From Flavobacterium reichenbachii (GTDB lineage: Bacteria > Bacteroidota > Bacteroidia > Flavobacteriales > Flavobacteriaceae): 61,529 bases of DNA. A model generated the notes under the pieces. The model had not been told where the DNA came from. It made no database searches and saw only the letters and a list, made by a program, of their open reading frames with translations. Both the position numbers and the translations under genes were made by a program. The stretch lies in NCBI RefSeq assembly GCF_002217435.1, contig NZ_MUHF01000041.1, positions 1 to 61,529 on the forward strand. Direction: 5' to 3'. Of the stretch, positions 34,578-43,773 are shown one piece after another (position 1 is the stretch's first letter; the number at the start of each line of letters is the position of its first letter).

Positions 34578-36743
34578 ATGATTAGCATTACAGAAAAAAC
34601 ATTACAGGATTTACAATTTCCAACAGTTCTTGAAACCATTTCGGCAGGATGTAATACAGACATTGGAAAAGAAAAAGCCTTAAATATAACTCCTTTTAGA
34701 GATAAAGAAACTTTGATGCAGGCCTTGATGCAAACGTCAGAGTATGTTTCGTCATTTCAGAATAATAACGCAATCCCGAATCACGGTTTTGATGCTATTA
34801 CAAACGAAATCAAATTCTTAGCCATAGAAGACAGCTTTCTTGAAGTTGGCAGTTTTAGAAAAATTGCCACACTTTCGTCTACTTCAAATTTTCTTTTAAA
34901 TTTCCTTAAAAAATTTGATGACTATTATCCAAACTTAAATGCAAGAGCTTCACGAGTAGAATATACTAAAGATATTGTTACTCTTATAGATGCCATTGTA
35001 GACAAATATGGAGAAATAAAAGACAACGCCTCTCCTGCTCTTTTGAGCATTCGCCAAAACATGAATATAGTTCGCGGAAAAGTAAATCAAAGCTTTGGAG
35101 TCGCACTTACACACAATAACAGTCTTGGTTATTTAGATGATATCAAAGAAAGTTTTGTACAAAACCGTAGAGTTTTAGCCGTTTTAGCGATGTACCGCAG
35201 AAAGGTAAAAGGCTCTATTTTAGGCAGTTCCAAAACAGGAAGTATTGCATACATCGAACCAGAGGCTACTTTACAATATTCCAGAGAATTAGCTAATCTT
35301 GAATACGAAGAAAAAGAAGAAATTACGAGAATTCTGAAACAATTATCAAATCAGATTCGACCATTTTTACCTTTGTTAATTGAGTACCAGGATTTTTTAA
35401 GTGATATTGATGTTGTTGCGGGAAAAGCAAAATATGCTAATAGAATTAACGGAATCTTACCAACAATTACTGAAGAACGAAGGTTATTTTTTAGAGAAGC
35501 GTACCATCCTATTTTGTATTTGAACAACAAACAAAAAAACGAAATTACACATCCGCAAACAATTGAATTAAAACAAGATAACCGAATTATTGTAATTTCC
35601 GGACCCAACGCAGGCGGAAAAACAATTTCGCTAAAAACAGTGGGGTTATTACAATTAATGCTGCAATCAGGAATGCTGATTCCGGTGCACGAAAGAAGCG
35701 AAACTTTCTTGTTTGATAGAATTCTGACCGATATTGGAGACAATCAATCTATTGAAAATCATTTAAGTACTTATAGTTACCGATTAAAAAACATGAATTA
35801 TTTCTTGAAGAAATGCAACAAGAAAACCATGTTTTTAATTGATGAATTTGGTACAGGTTCTGATCCTGAACTGGGAGGAGCTTTGGCTGAAATTTTCTTA
35901 GAAGAATTTTACCATCGTGAAGCTTTTGGTATTATTACAACGCATTATTCAAACTTAAAAATTCTTGCAAACGAACTGCCTTTTGCAACAAACGCCAATA
36001 TGATGTTTGATGAAAAGTCTCTCGAACCAATGTACAAATTGGCTCTTGGTCAAGCAGGAAGTTCATTTACTTTTGAAGTAGCATTGAAAAACGGAATTCC
36101 GTTTGGATTAATAAATCGTGCCAAAAAGAAAATCGAAGTTGGAAAAGTACGTTTTGATAAAACAATTGCAACACTTCAAAAAGAACGTTCGAAACTCGAA
36201 AAAACCTCTATAAATCTAAAAGAAGAAGAAACGAGAGCAAGAGAGGAAAGCAAAAAGATGGAAAACATCAATGTAAAAATCAAGCAAAAACTCGAAAGCT
36301 ATCAGGAATTGTATGACAGCAATCAGAAGACAATTTACATTGGACAAAAAATTGAAGATATTTCAGAGAAATATTTCAACAACAAAAACAAAAAAGAACT
36401 AATTGGTGAATTTTTAAAAATTGTTGAAATTGAAAACTCAAAACGCAAAAAAGCAACTCCCAAAGAAAGCAAGGCCATAATCGAAAAGAAAAAAGAAGTT
36501 ATTGCTGAAGTTTCTGTTCAAGTAGAAGAAATACGAAAAGAGAAAAAAGAAAAGAAACTTAAACCCGTTATCGAAAAACCAAAACCAATTTTAAAAGTTG
36601 GCGACCGAGTACGAATGCTTGAAGGAAGATCTGTAGGAAGTATCGATTCGATCGAAAAAAATAAAGCCACAGTAAATTACGGTGTTTTTACTTCTAAAGT
36701 AAGTTTGGACGAGTTGGAATTGGTCGAAGCTGTAAAAAAATAA
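34578..36743 (+). CDS. mutS2: MutS2 family protein lacking an Smr domain
   Basis: 721 residues. N-terminal clamp and core helices (1-310), then the MutS-type ABC ATPase: Walker A GPNAGGKTISLKT (about 335-347), Walker B LIDEFGTGSDPELGGALAE and TTHYSNLK. After a coiled-coil/Lys-rich linker (about 520-670), it ends with a small KOW-like domain (KVGDRVRMLEGRSVGSIDSIEKN). The Smr nuclease domain that follows this in Bacillus MutS2 is absent. Likely acts on recombination intermediates or stalled ribosomes, as known for the family, without the Smr activity. Confidence 0.88.
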   Translation: MISITEKTLQDLQFPTVLETISAGCNTDIGKEKALNITPFRDKETLMQALMQTSEYVSSFQNNNAIPNHGFDAITNEIKFLAIEDSFLEVGSFRKIATLSSTSNFLLNFLKKFDDYYPNLNARASRVEYTKDIVTLIDAIVDKYGEIKDNASPALLSIRQNMNIVRGKVNQSFGVALTHNNSLGYLDDIKESFVQNRRVLAVLAMYRRKVKGSILGSSKTGSIAYIEPEATLQYSRELANLEYEEKEEITRILKQLSNQIRPFLPLLIEYQDFLSDIDVVAGKAKYANRINGILPTITEERRLFFREAYHPILYLNNKQKNEITHPQTIELKQDNRIIVISGPNAGGKTISLKTVGLLQLMLQSGMLIPVHERSETFLFDRILTDIGDNQSIENHLSTYSYRLKNMNYFLKKCNKKTMFLIDEFGTGSDPELGGALAEIFLEEFYHREAFGIITTHYSNLKILANELPFATNANMMFDEKSLEPMYKLALGQAGSSFTFEVALKNGIPFGLINRAKKKIEVGKVRFDKTIATLQKERSKLEKTSINLKEEETRAREESKKMENINVKIKQKLESYQELYDSNQKTIYIGQKIEDISEKYFNNKNKKELIGEFLKIVEIENSKRKKATPKESKAIIEKKKEVIAEVSVQVEEIRKEKKEKKLKPVIEKPKPILKVGDRVRMLEGRSVGSIDSIEKNKATVNYGVFTSKVSLDELELVEAVKK

Positions 36744-37031
36744 GTTTTCAATTTAAATTACATTTTCAAAGGTAAAAATCACAAAAATTGGTCTAAAACC
36801 AAAATAAAGAGATTTAATAAGATATTTTAAAAAATACAATTAAGAAGATAGATGTTTTAAAAAAATAGCTTAAAAACAATTTATGAAAGTCGTTTTTGAT
36901 ATATAAAAATAATACAAAATTGAATTTCCATAATAAAAACCAATTATAATAAAAATCTTATTTTTTAGCTTTACTCTTTAGTTTTGTCTTTTCGAGGAAC
37001 GAAACAATCACACTAAATAAAGAACTAATAA
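36744..37031. other. Gene-free AT-rich spacer
   Basis: 288 bases of very AT-rich sequence between mutS2 and the thiol oxidoreductase gene. It has no ORF, no clear terminator hairpin and no exact TAnnTTTG element. Probably holds the promoter of the downstream gene. Confidence 0.4.
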
Positions 37032-37478
37032 ATGAAAACACAAAATGAGATTGCTTCGTTTCCCGAAATAACTTTAGAAAAAAACAAAAAAATAATCCTC
37101 TTTGATGGAGTTTGTAATTTATGTGACAGCGCAGTTCAGTTCATCATTAAGCACGACAAAAAAGATGTTTTTAGATTTGTAGCATTGCAATCAGAATTAG
37201 GGATTTCAATATGTAAATATCTTGGAATCAGTTTTTCCAAAATGGATAGTATTATTTTATACAATCCAGGAACGGCATATTTTTACAAATCTTCGGCAGT
37301 TATTGAAATAGCTAAAAATTTTGGCGGGTTTTGGAATCTGGTTCAGATTTTCAGAATTGTTCCAATATTTCTTAGCGACAAAATCTATGATTATATTGCA
37401 AAAAACAGATACAATTGGTACGGTAAAAAAGAAAGCTGTATGGTTCCAACTCCAGAATTGAAAACTAAATTTTTGTAA
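37032..37478 (+). CDS. DCC family thiol-disulfide oxidoreductase (DUF393)
   Basis: 148 residues. The family-defining motif LFDGVCNLCDSAVQFIIKHD (DxxCxxC, Cys near 28 and 31) starts the protein, followed by FRFVALQSELG and a hydrophobic C-terminal half. Predicted redox role through the CxxC pair; physiological partner unknown. Single gene, ended by a strong terminator. Confidence 0.9.
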   Translation: MKTQNEIASFPEITLEKNKKIILFDGVCNLCDSAVQFIIKHDKKDVFRFVALQSELGISICKYLGISFSKMDSIILYNPGTAYFYKSSAVIEIAKNFGGFWNLVQIFRIVPIFLSDKIYDYIAKNRYNWYGKKESCMVPTPELKTKFL

Positions 37479-37483
37479 ATAAT

Positions 37484-37524
37484 AAAATCCCAAATTCACG
37501 ATTAATTGGAATTTGGGATTTTTT
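37484..37524. terminator. Bidirectional rho-independent terminator
   Basis: A 14-bp perfect stem (37484-37497 with 37509-37522) with an 11-base loop, between the convergent DCC oxidoreductase and ettA genes. T-runs on both strands. Confidence 0.85.
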
Positions 37525-37545
37525 ATTTAAATTTAATAGAAAATA

Positions 37546-39237
37546 TTATCTAATTAACTTTCTGTATTTCAAACGTTTTGGAGTTAAATCACCACCAAGA
37601 CGTTTCTTTTTGTTTTCTTCATAATCAGAGAAACTTCCTTCGAAGAAATAAACTTCAGAATCTCCTTCAAATGCTAGAATATGTGTACAGATTCTATCTA
37701 AAAACCATCTGTCGTGCGAAATAATTACAGCACAACCAGCAAAATTCTCCAAACCTTCTTCAAGTGCACGAAGTGTATTTACGTCAAGGTCATTCGTAGG
37801 CTCATCCAGCAAAAGTACGTTTCCTTCTTCTTTTAATGTCATTGCTAAGTGCAAACGGTTACGCTCACCACCAGAAAGCATTGATACTTTTTTATTCTGC
37901 TCGCCGCCGCCAAAGTTAAAACGTGACAAATAAGCTCTAGAGTTCACTTGCTTTCCTCCCATCATAACCAATTCCTGACCGTCTGCAAAATTTTCCCAAA
38001 TAGATTTGTTCGGGTCAATATTAGAATGCGACTGATCTACATAAGCGATTTTTACAGTTTCTCCAACAGAAAATTCGCCGCTGTCAGTTGCTTGTTCGCC
38101 CATAATCATTTTGAAAATAGTCGATTTACCAGCACCATTTGGTCCGATAATTCCAACAATTCCAGCTTGTGGTAAAGTAAAGTTCAAATTATCATACAAT
38201 AATTTTTCCCCAAAAGCTTTTGCAACATTCTTTGCTTCAATAACATTTGTTCCTAAACGCGGACCGTTTGGGATATAGATTTCCAGATTTTCATCCAGCT
38301 GTTTTTGATCTTCGTTTAATAATTTATCGTAATTCTGTAAACGTGCTTTTTGTTTTGTCTGACGACCTTTTGCACCTTGACGAACCCACTCCAACTCACG
38401 TTCTAAAGTTTTTCTTCTTTTAGAAGCTACTTTTTCTTCCTGCGCCATACGACTAGATTTTTGGTCTAACCAAGATGAATAATTTCCTTTCCAAGGAATA
38501 CCTTCTCCTCTATCCAACTCAAGAATCCAACCCGCAACATTATCAAGGAAATAACGGTCGTGCGTTACCGCAATTACAGTTCCTGCATATTGTGCTAAAT
38601 GCTGCTCTAACCATAGAACTGACTCAGCATCAAGGTGGTTGGTAGGCTCATCTAGAAGCAATACATCTGGCTGTTGTAATAACAAACGACATAAAGCTAC
38701 ACGACGACGCTCACCTCCAGAAAGGTTTTTGATAGGTGTATCACCTTCTGGTGTACGAAGCGCATCCATTGCAATTTCTAATTTGGTATCGATTTCCCAA
38801 GCACCAAGAGCATCAATTTTATCTTGCAAAGCGGCTTGACGATCCATCAATTTATCCATTTTATCTGGATCTGAATAGTTCTCTTCAAGACCGAATAAAT
38901 CATTAATCTGGTTGTATTCTTCTAAAACAGCCATAGTTTCTGCTGCTCCTTCACGAACAATTTCGATAACGGTTTTAGAATCATCAAGAATTGGCTCTTG
39001 CTCTAAATATCCAACAGTATATCCTGGTTGAAAAACAACATCTCCCTGATAATTTTTATCAACTCCTGCAATAATCTTTAATAGAGAAGATTTTCCTGAA
39101 CCGTTAAGTCCTAAAATTCCAATTTTTGCTCCGTAAAAGAAACTCAAATAGATATTTTTAAGTACAGGTTTGTCTGCTCCCTGATAGGTTTTACTCAATT
39201 TTTGCATTGAGAAAATTACTTTCTTATCGTCTGACAT
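37546..39237 (-). CDS. ettA: Energy-dependent translational throttle protein EttA
   Basis: ABC-F ATPase that binds the ribosomal E site and gates elongation with the ATP/ADP ratio. 563 residues, two ABC cassettes: Walker A GLNGSGKSSLLK and GPNGAGKSTIFK, signatures LSGGERRRVALCRLL and LSGGERNRLHLAMTL, with the EttA-type linker (KASRRKTLERELEWVRQ-like) between. Cytoplasmic; no membrane domain. Confidence 0.95.
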   Translation of the reverse strand: MSDDKKVIFSMQKLSKTYQGADKPVLKNIYLSFFYGAKIGILGLNGSGKSSLLKIIAGVDKNYQGDVVFQPGYTVGYLEQEPILDDSKTVIEIVREGAAETMAVLEEYNQINDLFGLEENYSDPDKMDKLMDRQAALQDKIDALGAWEIDTKLEIAMDALRTPEGDTPIKNLSGGERRRVALCRLLLQQPDVLLLDEPTNHLDAESVLWLEQHLAQYAGTVIAVTHDRYFLDNVAGWILELDRGEGIPWKGNYSSWLDQKSSRMAQEEKVASKRRKTLERELEWVRQGAKGRQTKQKARLQNYDKLLNEDQKQLDENLEIYIPNGPRLGTNVIEAKNVAKAFGEKLLYDNLNFTLPQAGIVGIIGPNGAGKSTIFKMIMGEQATDSGEFSVGETVKIAYVDQSHSNIDPNKSIWENFADGQELVMMGGKQVNSRAYLSRFNFGGGEQNKKVSMLSGGERNRLHLAMTLKEEGNVLLLDEPTNDLDVNTLRALEEGLENFAGCAVIISHDRWFLDRICTHILAFEGDSEVYFFEGSFSDYEENKKKRLGGDLTPKRLKYRKLIR

Positions 39238-39440
39238 ATAATTTTTTTATTTTTATTAATTAATTTATTTTGATAGATTTTAGACTTTTACAACGTTGGA
39301 CTGATGAAAATTTACTAAATGAGGAAATCATTTATCTATGAACAGATTATTTAGATTTATTTCATAATCGATATATATATATACAAATTAGACCAGATTG
39401 ATTACTTACCGTAACTTCTTTATTGAAAACAACAATTTAA

Positions 39441-39800
39441 TTATGTATGAGTATCTTCAATAATATAATTTCTCCAATCTCTCATAAATTCATAGATTTC
39501 TTTTGTTTTAATCTCTGAAATACATTTACAATCATTATAAGTATCAATTACTAATGAAATTTCTTTTTTACATTCGATAGAATAAACTTCATATCCAAAA
39601 TCGTAATACTGTAATTCTCCCGATAGAACTTGTTCCAAAAAAACTACAATTTCATTTAAATAATCAATTTTTAGATTTTTAATTTCTGTAGAAAAATGCT
39701 CACCGTAATTTTCTTCATTTTCAATTAATATTATTGCAGTTGATTTATTAATATGATCTCTTTCGTCGAAATAATTATATTTTTCAAATTTATATTTCAT
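39441..39800 (-). CDS. Hypothetical protein
   Basis: Not recognised. 119 residues, acidic, soluble (no signal or membrane helix). It is rich in Asp/Glu/Tyr, with three Cys and a C-terminal amphipathic stretch (KEIYEFMRDWRNYI). Size, acidity and isolated position are compatible with a polymorphic-toxin immunity protein, but nothing nearby looks like the toxin, so this is only a possibility. Confidence 0.6.
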   Translation of the reverse strand: MKYKFEKYNYFDERDHINKSTAIILIENEENYGEHFSTEIKNLKIDYLNEIVVFLEQVLSGELQYYDFGYEVYSIECKKEISLVIDTYNDCKCISEIKTKEIYEFMRDWRNYIIEDTHT

Positions 39801-39889
39801 CTTTTATTAGGCAAAAATGAAGCTTTAGGGTTATCAAAACTCAATTAAAATTGAATTTCAAAATATCTTTAAGAATTTTATTGATTTTG

Positions 39890-40072
39890 TTAAACTCTTC
39901 CCTTTAATGCATTAAAAACCCACGCATTAGCAAAAAAACCAACACCTACAGCAACAAATCCCCAGCCTGAAACATCTCTGTATCTAAATGCACCCAGACC
40001 TATAAGCAACAATCCCATAAGCACCATTATAAAAGTAGCCCATCCTAAAACGGTATTTTTATTCATTCCCAT
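39890..40072 (-). CDS. Small two-helix membrane protein (CAL67264-like)
   Basis: 60 residues: two hydrophobic helices (about 8-27 and 36-52) joined by GAFRYRDVSGWG, ending NALKGRV. It matches, from memory, the small conserved 'CAL67264 family membrane protein' of Flavobacteriia, whose function is unknown. Either Met1 or Met3 could be the start. Confidence 0.75.
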   Translation of the reverse strand: MGMNKNTVLGWATFIMVLMGLLLIGLGAFRYRDVSGWGFVAVGVGFFANAWVFNALKGRV

Positions 40073-40135
40073 AATTGTATATTTTTAACGTCGTTTAATT
40101 TTTTCGGAAATGCAAATATCGTGAATTTCTATGGC

Positions 40136-41140
40136 TTAATTAAATATTTTATACAGCATTTCTTTTAATAAATCTGATTGAGAAAGTGCGTTGGCGCCAA
40201 CACCTTTGCTTTTTACATCAATCTCACGCAGTGCTCCCACAATCTGACTTACTTTTCGCATTGGGTAATTTTTTACTGCTAAATCATATTCCTTTAAAAA
40301 ATAAGGATTTACACCAATAGCCGAAGCCACATTTTTAGGATTTTTATCTTTTAATCCGTGGTATTTTAAAAGCTGAATAAAAAATCCGAAAACTAAACCT
40401 GTAGTCATCACGAGAGGATATTCTTTAGGATTATGTGCGAAATTTTCGGCTATCTTATACGCTTTTAACTGATTACGTTCACCAATTGCTTTTCTCAATT
40501 CGAAGACATTGTAATCTTTGCTAAAACCTATATTTTCTTCTATATGCTGCGGAGTAATCATTGTTCCCGCTGGTAAAATAATCTGAAGTTTTTCAAGTTC
40601 ATTATTTATTTTACTCAAATCGGTACCTAAAAACTCTACCAGCATGGCATTTGCTTTTGGGTCAATTGTGTATTTTTTCCCCGCCAACACACGTTTTATC
40701 CAATCTCCAACTTGATTTTCGTACAATTTTTTACTTTCGTAAACGACACCATTTTGAGCCAATAACTTAGTTACTTTTTTGCGTTTGTCAAGCGTTTTAT
40801 ATTTGTAACAAAAAACAAGCACGGTGGTTTCCATCGGATTATTAACATAAGATTCAATTTTATCAATTGTTCTTGACAAATCCTGTGCTTCTTTTACAAT
40901 AACAACCTGACGATCAGCCATCATCGGATAGCGCTTGGCCGTTGAAACAATATCTTCAACAGAAACATCTCTTCCGTATAATACTGTTTGATTAAAACCT
41001 TTCTCTTCTTCTGCAAGAACGTTTTGCTCAATATACTCTGATAATTTATCTATATAATAAGGTTCTTCTCCCATTAAAAAATAAATCGGCTTTATATTTC
41101 CAGCTTTAATATCGTTTACAATTTTTACAACTTCATCCAT
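40136..41140 (-). CDS. holA: DNA polymerase III subunit delta
   Basis: Clamp-loader subunit that opens the beta clamp. 334 residues: N-terminal AAA-like domain (PIYFLMGEEPYYIDKLSEYIE), central lid with VEFLGTDLSKINNELEKLQI, and the C-terminal helical collar (KDYNVFELRKAIGERN). Length is normal. It is divergent from the HsdR-N-like gene, with an inverted repeat between. Confidence 0.93.
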   Translation of the reverse strand: MDEVVKIVNDIKAGNIKPIYFLMGEEPYYIDKLSEYIEQNVLAEEEKGFNQTVLYGRDVSVEDIVSTAKRYPMMADRQVVIVKEAQDLSRTIDKIESYVNNPMETTVLVFCYKYKTLDKRKKVTKLLAQNGVVYESKKLYENQVGDWIKRVLAGKKYTIDPKANAMLVEFLGTDLSKINNELEKLQIILPAGTMITPQHIEENIGFSKDYNVFELRKAIGERNQLKAYKIAENFAHNPKEYPLVMTTGLVFGFFIQLLKYHGLKDKNPKNVASAIGVNPYFLKEYDLAVKNYPMRKVSQIVGALREIDVKSKGVGANALSQSDLLKEMLYKIFN

Positions 41141-41148
41141 TCAATATC

Positions 41149-41216
41149 TGTTTCAAGTTTCAGGTTTCAAGTTTCTGGCTTCAATAACTTGAAACTTTAA
41201 ACCTGAAACCTGAAAC
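41149..41216. repeat. Inverted-repeat element of GTTTCAAGTTTCAGG type
   Basis: Three imperfect GTTTCAAG/GTTTCAGG units (41149-41174) face their complement (41191-41216) to make a roughly 26-base arm hairpin between holA and the HsdR-N-like gene. A second copy with more damage is at 44416-44530. Confidence 0.7.
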
Positions 41217-41235
41217 TATTTTATATTTTTGCCTT

Positions 41236-41682
41236 ATGTTAAAGCTAAATTTCCCTACTTATACTTTTCGATTCAAAAATAGCGAAAATAAAGTGTCTAT
41301 TTTTGATGAAATCAGGAAAAAATTTATCATTCTTACTCCAGAAGAATGGGTACGACAACATGTAGTTCATTACTTAATGAATGAAAAAAAATATCCAAAA
41401 TCACTTATAAACGTAGAGAAGGTTTTAACAGTCAATGGATTACGAAAACGTTATGATGTAGTAGTTTTTAATTCTGATGGTTCTATACATATTTTGGTCG
41501 AATGTAAAGCTCCGGAAGTAAAAATATCGCAGGCAACTTTTGATCAGATTGCACGTTATAATATGACAATGAAGGCACGGTTTTTGAATGTCACAAACGG
41601 TCTGAGCCATTTTTACTGTCAAATGGATTTTGAAAATGAAAGATATGAGTTTTTGAGAAATCTGCCAGACTATAAAGAATAA
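41236..41682 (+). CDS. HsdR N-terminal-like nuclease-fold protein
   Basis: 148 residues, a single HSDR_N_2-type domain. RKRYDVVVFNSDGSIHILVECKAPEVKISQATFDQIARYN carries the PD-(D/E)xK core: Asp in YDVVVF, ECKAP as ExK, and a conserved Gln. It also contains the N-terminal helix ILTPEEWVRQHVVHYLM. No helicase or other restriction subunit is nearby, so it is not a type I restriction gene; role unknown. It is encoded head-to-head with holA. Confidence 0.88.
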   Translation: MLKLNFPTYTFRFKNSENKVSIFDEIRKKFIILTPEEWVRQHVVHYLMNEKKYPKSLINVEKVLTVNGLRKRYDVVVFNSDGSIHILVECKAPEVKISQATFDQIARYNMTMKARFLNVTNGLSHFYCQMDFENERYEFLRNLPDYKE

Positions 41683-41701
41683 TTAAAAATTAATAGAGAC
41701 T

Positions 41702-42721
41702 TTGGATAAAATAGCTGTCGTAATTTTAAATTGGAATGGAGTAAAACTTTTAGAACAGTTTCTGCCTTCTATTATTCAATTTTCTAAAGAAGCAAAAATA
41801 TACGTTGCGGATAATGCTTCAACTGATGATTCTGTGAATTTTGTCAGACAGAATTTCCCTTCAGTTGAAATTGTAAAAAACACTGGCAATTACGGATTCG
41901 CAAAAGGCTATAACGACGCCTTAAAACACATTGATGCAGAAATTTACGCATTGGTTAATTCTGATATTGAAGTAACAGAAAATTGGCTTCAGCCTATTCT
42001 TCATACTTTTGATTCTGAAAAGCAAACCGCTATTATTCAGCCGAAAATTCTTGATTTTAAGAATAAGGAATATTTTGAATACGCGGGTGCGGCTGGAGGT
42101 TTTATTGATAAATACGGATTCCCATTTTGCAGAGGCCGCGTCTTTGAAACTATAGAAAAAGATAACGGTCAATATGATGATAACTGCGAATTATTCTGGG
42201 CTTCCGGAGCTTGTTTTTTTATAAGAAAAGACGTTTATGACGAATTAGAAGGTTTTGACGAAAGTTTCTTTGCGCATCAGGAAGAGATCGATTTATGCTG
42301 GCGTGCTGCAAATGAAGGCCACATTATAAAATACAACTCTGCATCAGTAGTATATCATGTTGGAGGCGCTACTTTACAACAAGGAAACCCTAAAAAAACT
42401 TTTTTAAATTTTAGAAATTCACTATTGATGCTTGTAAAAAACCTGCCAAAAAAAGGCTTGTTTTTTGTAATTTTCTTTAGAATGGTTTTAGATGGAGTGG
42501 CCGGTATTCGTTTTCTTACACAAGGAAAGTTCAAACATACTTTTGCTATTTTAAAAGCACATTTTTCATTTTATTGTATATCTTTAAAATATCTAAGACA
42601 AAGAAAAGATTTCCAAATTCAGCAATACTATACCGTAAAAAGTGTCGTTTACTTATACTACATAAGGAAATTGACGATTTTTAAAGAAATCTTTAACACT
42701 ATTCAAAATATTAAAAACTAA
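41702..42721 (+). CDS. Family 2 glycosyltransferase
   Basis: 339 residues with a GT-A fold: IAVVILNWNG start, VADNASTDDSV, YALVNSDIEV (DxD-like SDIE), RPxxW-type ELFWASGACFFIRKDVYDELEGFDESFFAHQEEIDLCWR with catalytic-type Asp/Glu, and a hydrophobic C-terminal half of about 100 residues. The start is TTG: the frame upstream meets a stop at 41684 and no ATG exists before the conserved core. Possible role in cell-surface glycan assembly; acceptor unknown. Confidence 0.9.
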   Translation: MDKIAVVILNWNGVKLLEQFLPSIIQFSKEAKIYVADNASTDDSVNFVRQNFPSVEIVKNTGNYGFAKGYNDALKHIDAEIYALVNSDIEVTENWLQPILHTFDSEKQTAIIQPKILDFKNKEYFEYAGAAGGFIDKYGFPFCRGRVFETIEKDNGQYDDNCELFWASGACFFIRKDVYDELEGFDESFFAHQEEIDLCWRAANEGHIIKYNSASVVYHVGGATLQQGNPKKTFLNFRNSLLMLVKNLPKKGLFFVIFFRMVLDGVAGIRFLTQGKFKHTFAILKAHFSFYCISLKYLRQRKDFQIQQYYTVKSVVYLYYIRKLTIFKEIFNTIQNIKN

Positions 42722-42726
42722 ATTTG
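42719..42726 (+). promoter_or_regulatory. Bacteroidota -7 promoter element (OmpA gene)
   Basis: Exact TAAATTTG that overlaps the stop codon of the glycosyltransferase gene, 29 bases before the OmpA-family ATG. Confidence 0.4.
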
Positions 42727-42755
42727 TAATCAACGTTTAATTAAATATAATACCT

Positions 42756-43589
42756 ATGAGAAAAATAGTTGTCGCACTATCAGTATTAATGGCTTTAACG
42801 TCGTGTGTTTCAAAAAAGGAATATGCAGCTTTGGAAGCTAAAAACAAGGAAATTCAAGATTTATTAAATTCTTGTACTGTAAAACTTAATTCTTGCCTTG
42901 AAGAAAAAGCTGGATTGGCAGCTACAGCAGAAAGCTACAAACAACATAATCAAGACTTAATAAGCACATCTAAAGATTTAACTGTATTGACTACAAAAGG
43001 GGCTGAAAACCTTGAAAAATCATTAGAAAGCTTAAAAGAGAAAGATTTAAAAATATCTAGACTTCAAGATGCTTTAACCAAAAAAGACAGTGTTACACTT
43101 GCTTTAGTAACAAGCTTAAAAGGTGCTGTTGGGATTAATGATCCGGATATCGAAATCAATGTAGAAAAAGGTGTTGTATTTATTTCTATTGCAGATAAAC
43201 TATTATTTAAAAGTGGTAGTTATGACGTAAGTGATAAAGCAAAATCTGTTTTAGCTAAAGTTGCAAAAGTTGTAAACGATAAACCAGATTTCGAATGTAT
43301 GGTTGAAGGTCATACAGATGACGTACCATACAAAAGTAATGGTGTTTTGCTAGACAACTGGGACTTAAGTGTTAAGCGTTCTACCTCTATCGTACGTGTA
43401 TTATCAGGTGAGCTAGGTGTTAATCCTGCTAAATTGATTGCTGCTGGTAGAAGTTCATATGTTCCTTTAGTAGCAAATGATTCTCCAGAAAACAAAGCAC
43501 GTAACAGAAGAACTCGTATCGTGGTTATGCCAAAAATCGATCAATTTTATGATATGATTGAAAAAGAAATGAAGAAACAAGCGAAATAA
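42756..43589 (+). CDS. OmpA-family peptidoglycan-binding lipoprotein
   Basis: 277 residues: lipoprotein signal (MALTSCVSKKEY, Cys at 17), a coiled-coil stretch (about 22-115, heptad-rich with KxEIQDLL...) and a C-terminal OmpA domain (about 135-260). The OmpA domain has the peptidoglycan-binding signature VEGHTDDVPYKSN and NRRTRIVV. It should tether the outer membrane to the cell wall. Followed by a strong terminator. Confidence 0.93.
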   Translation: MRKIVVALSVLMALTSCVSKKEYAALEAKNKEIQDLLNSCTVKLNSCLEEKAGLAATAESYKQHNQDLISTSKDLTVLTTKGAENLEKSLESLKEKDLKISRLQDALTKKDSVTLALVTSLKGAVGINDPDIEINVEKGVVFISIADKLLFKSGSYDVSDKAKSVLAKVAKVVNDKPDFECMVEGHTDDVPYKSNGVLLDNWDLSVKRSTSIVRVLSGELGVNPAKLIAAGRSSYVPLVANDSPENKARNRRTRIVVMPKIDQFYDMIEKEMKKQAK

Positions 43590-43611
43590 TCTCTTGTTTA
43601 TTTATAAAAAC

Positions 43612-43642
43612 AGAAAAAGCAGGTCAATTGACCTGCTTTTTT
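43612..43642. terminator. Rho-independent terminator (OmpA gene)
   Basis: Perfect palindromic stem 43615-43627 with 43628-43640 (effective loop of four) and T-runs on both sides, 25 bases after the OmpA stop codon. Confidence 0.85.
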
Positions 43643-43773
43643 ATGTATCCTTAATTTTTTTTATAAGCAATAAATCTAAATTAAGGATAGCATTATTTTA
43701 ATTAACTAACTAAATTTTAACTACAATAAAGTTAGTTATTTATTTTATAAAATTATACAATTAAAGTTTTTTT

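Noticed and set aside
41149..41216. CRISPR-like array
   Set aside because: Repeat units are inverted and adjacent, without spacers of constant length, and no cas gene is present.
41236..41682. Type I restriction system
   Set aside because: Only the N-terminal nuclease-like domain is present; no HsdM, HsdS or helicase domain nearby.
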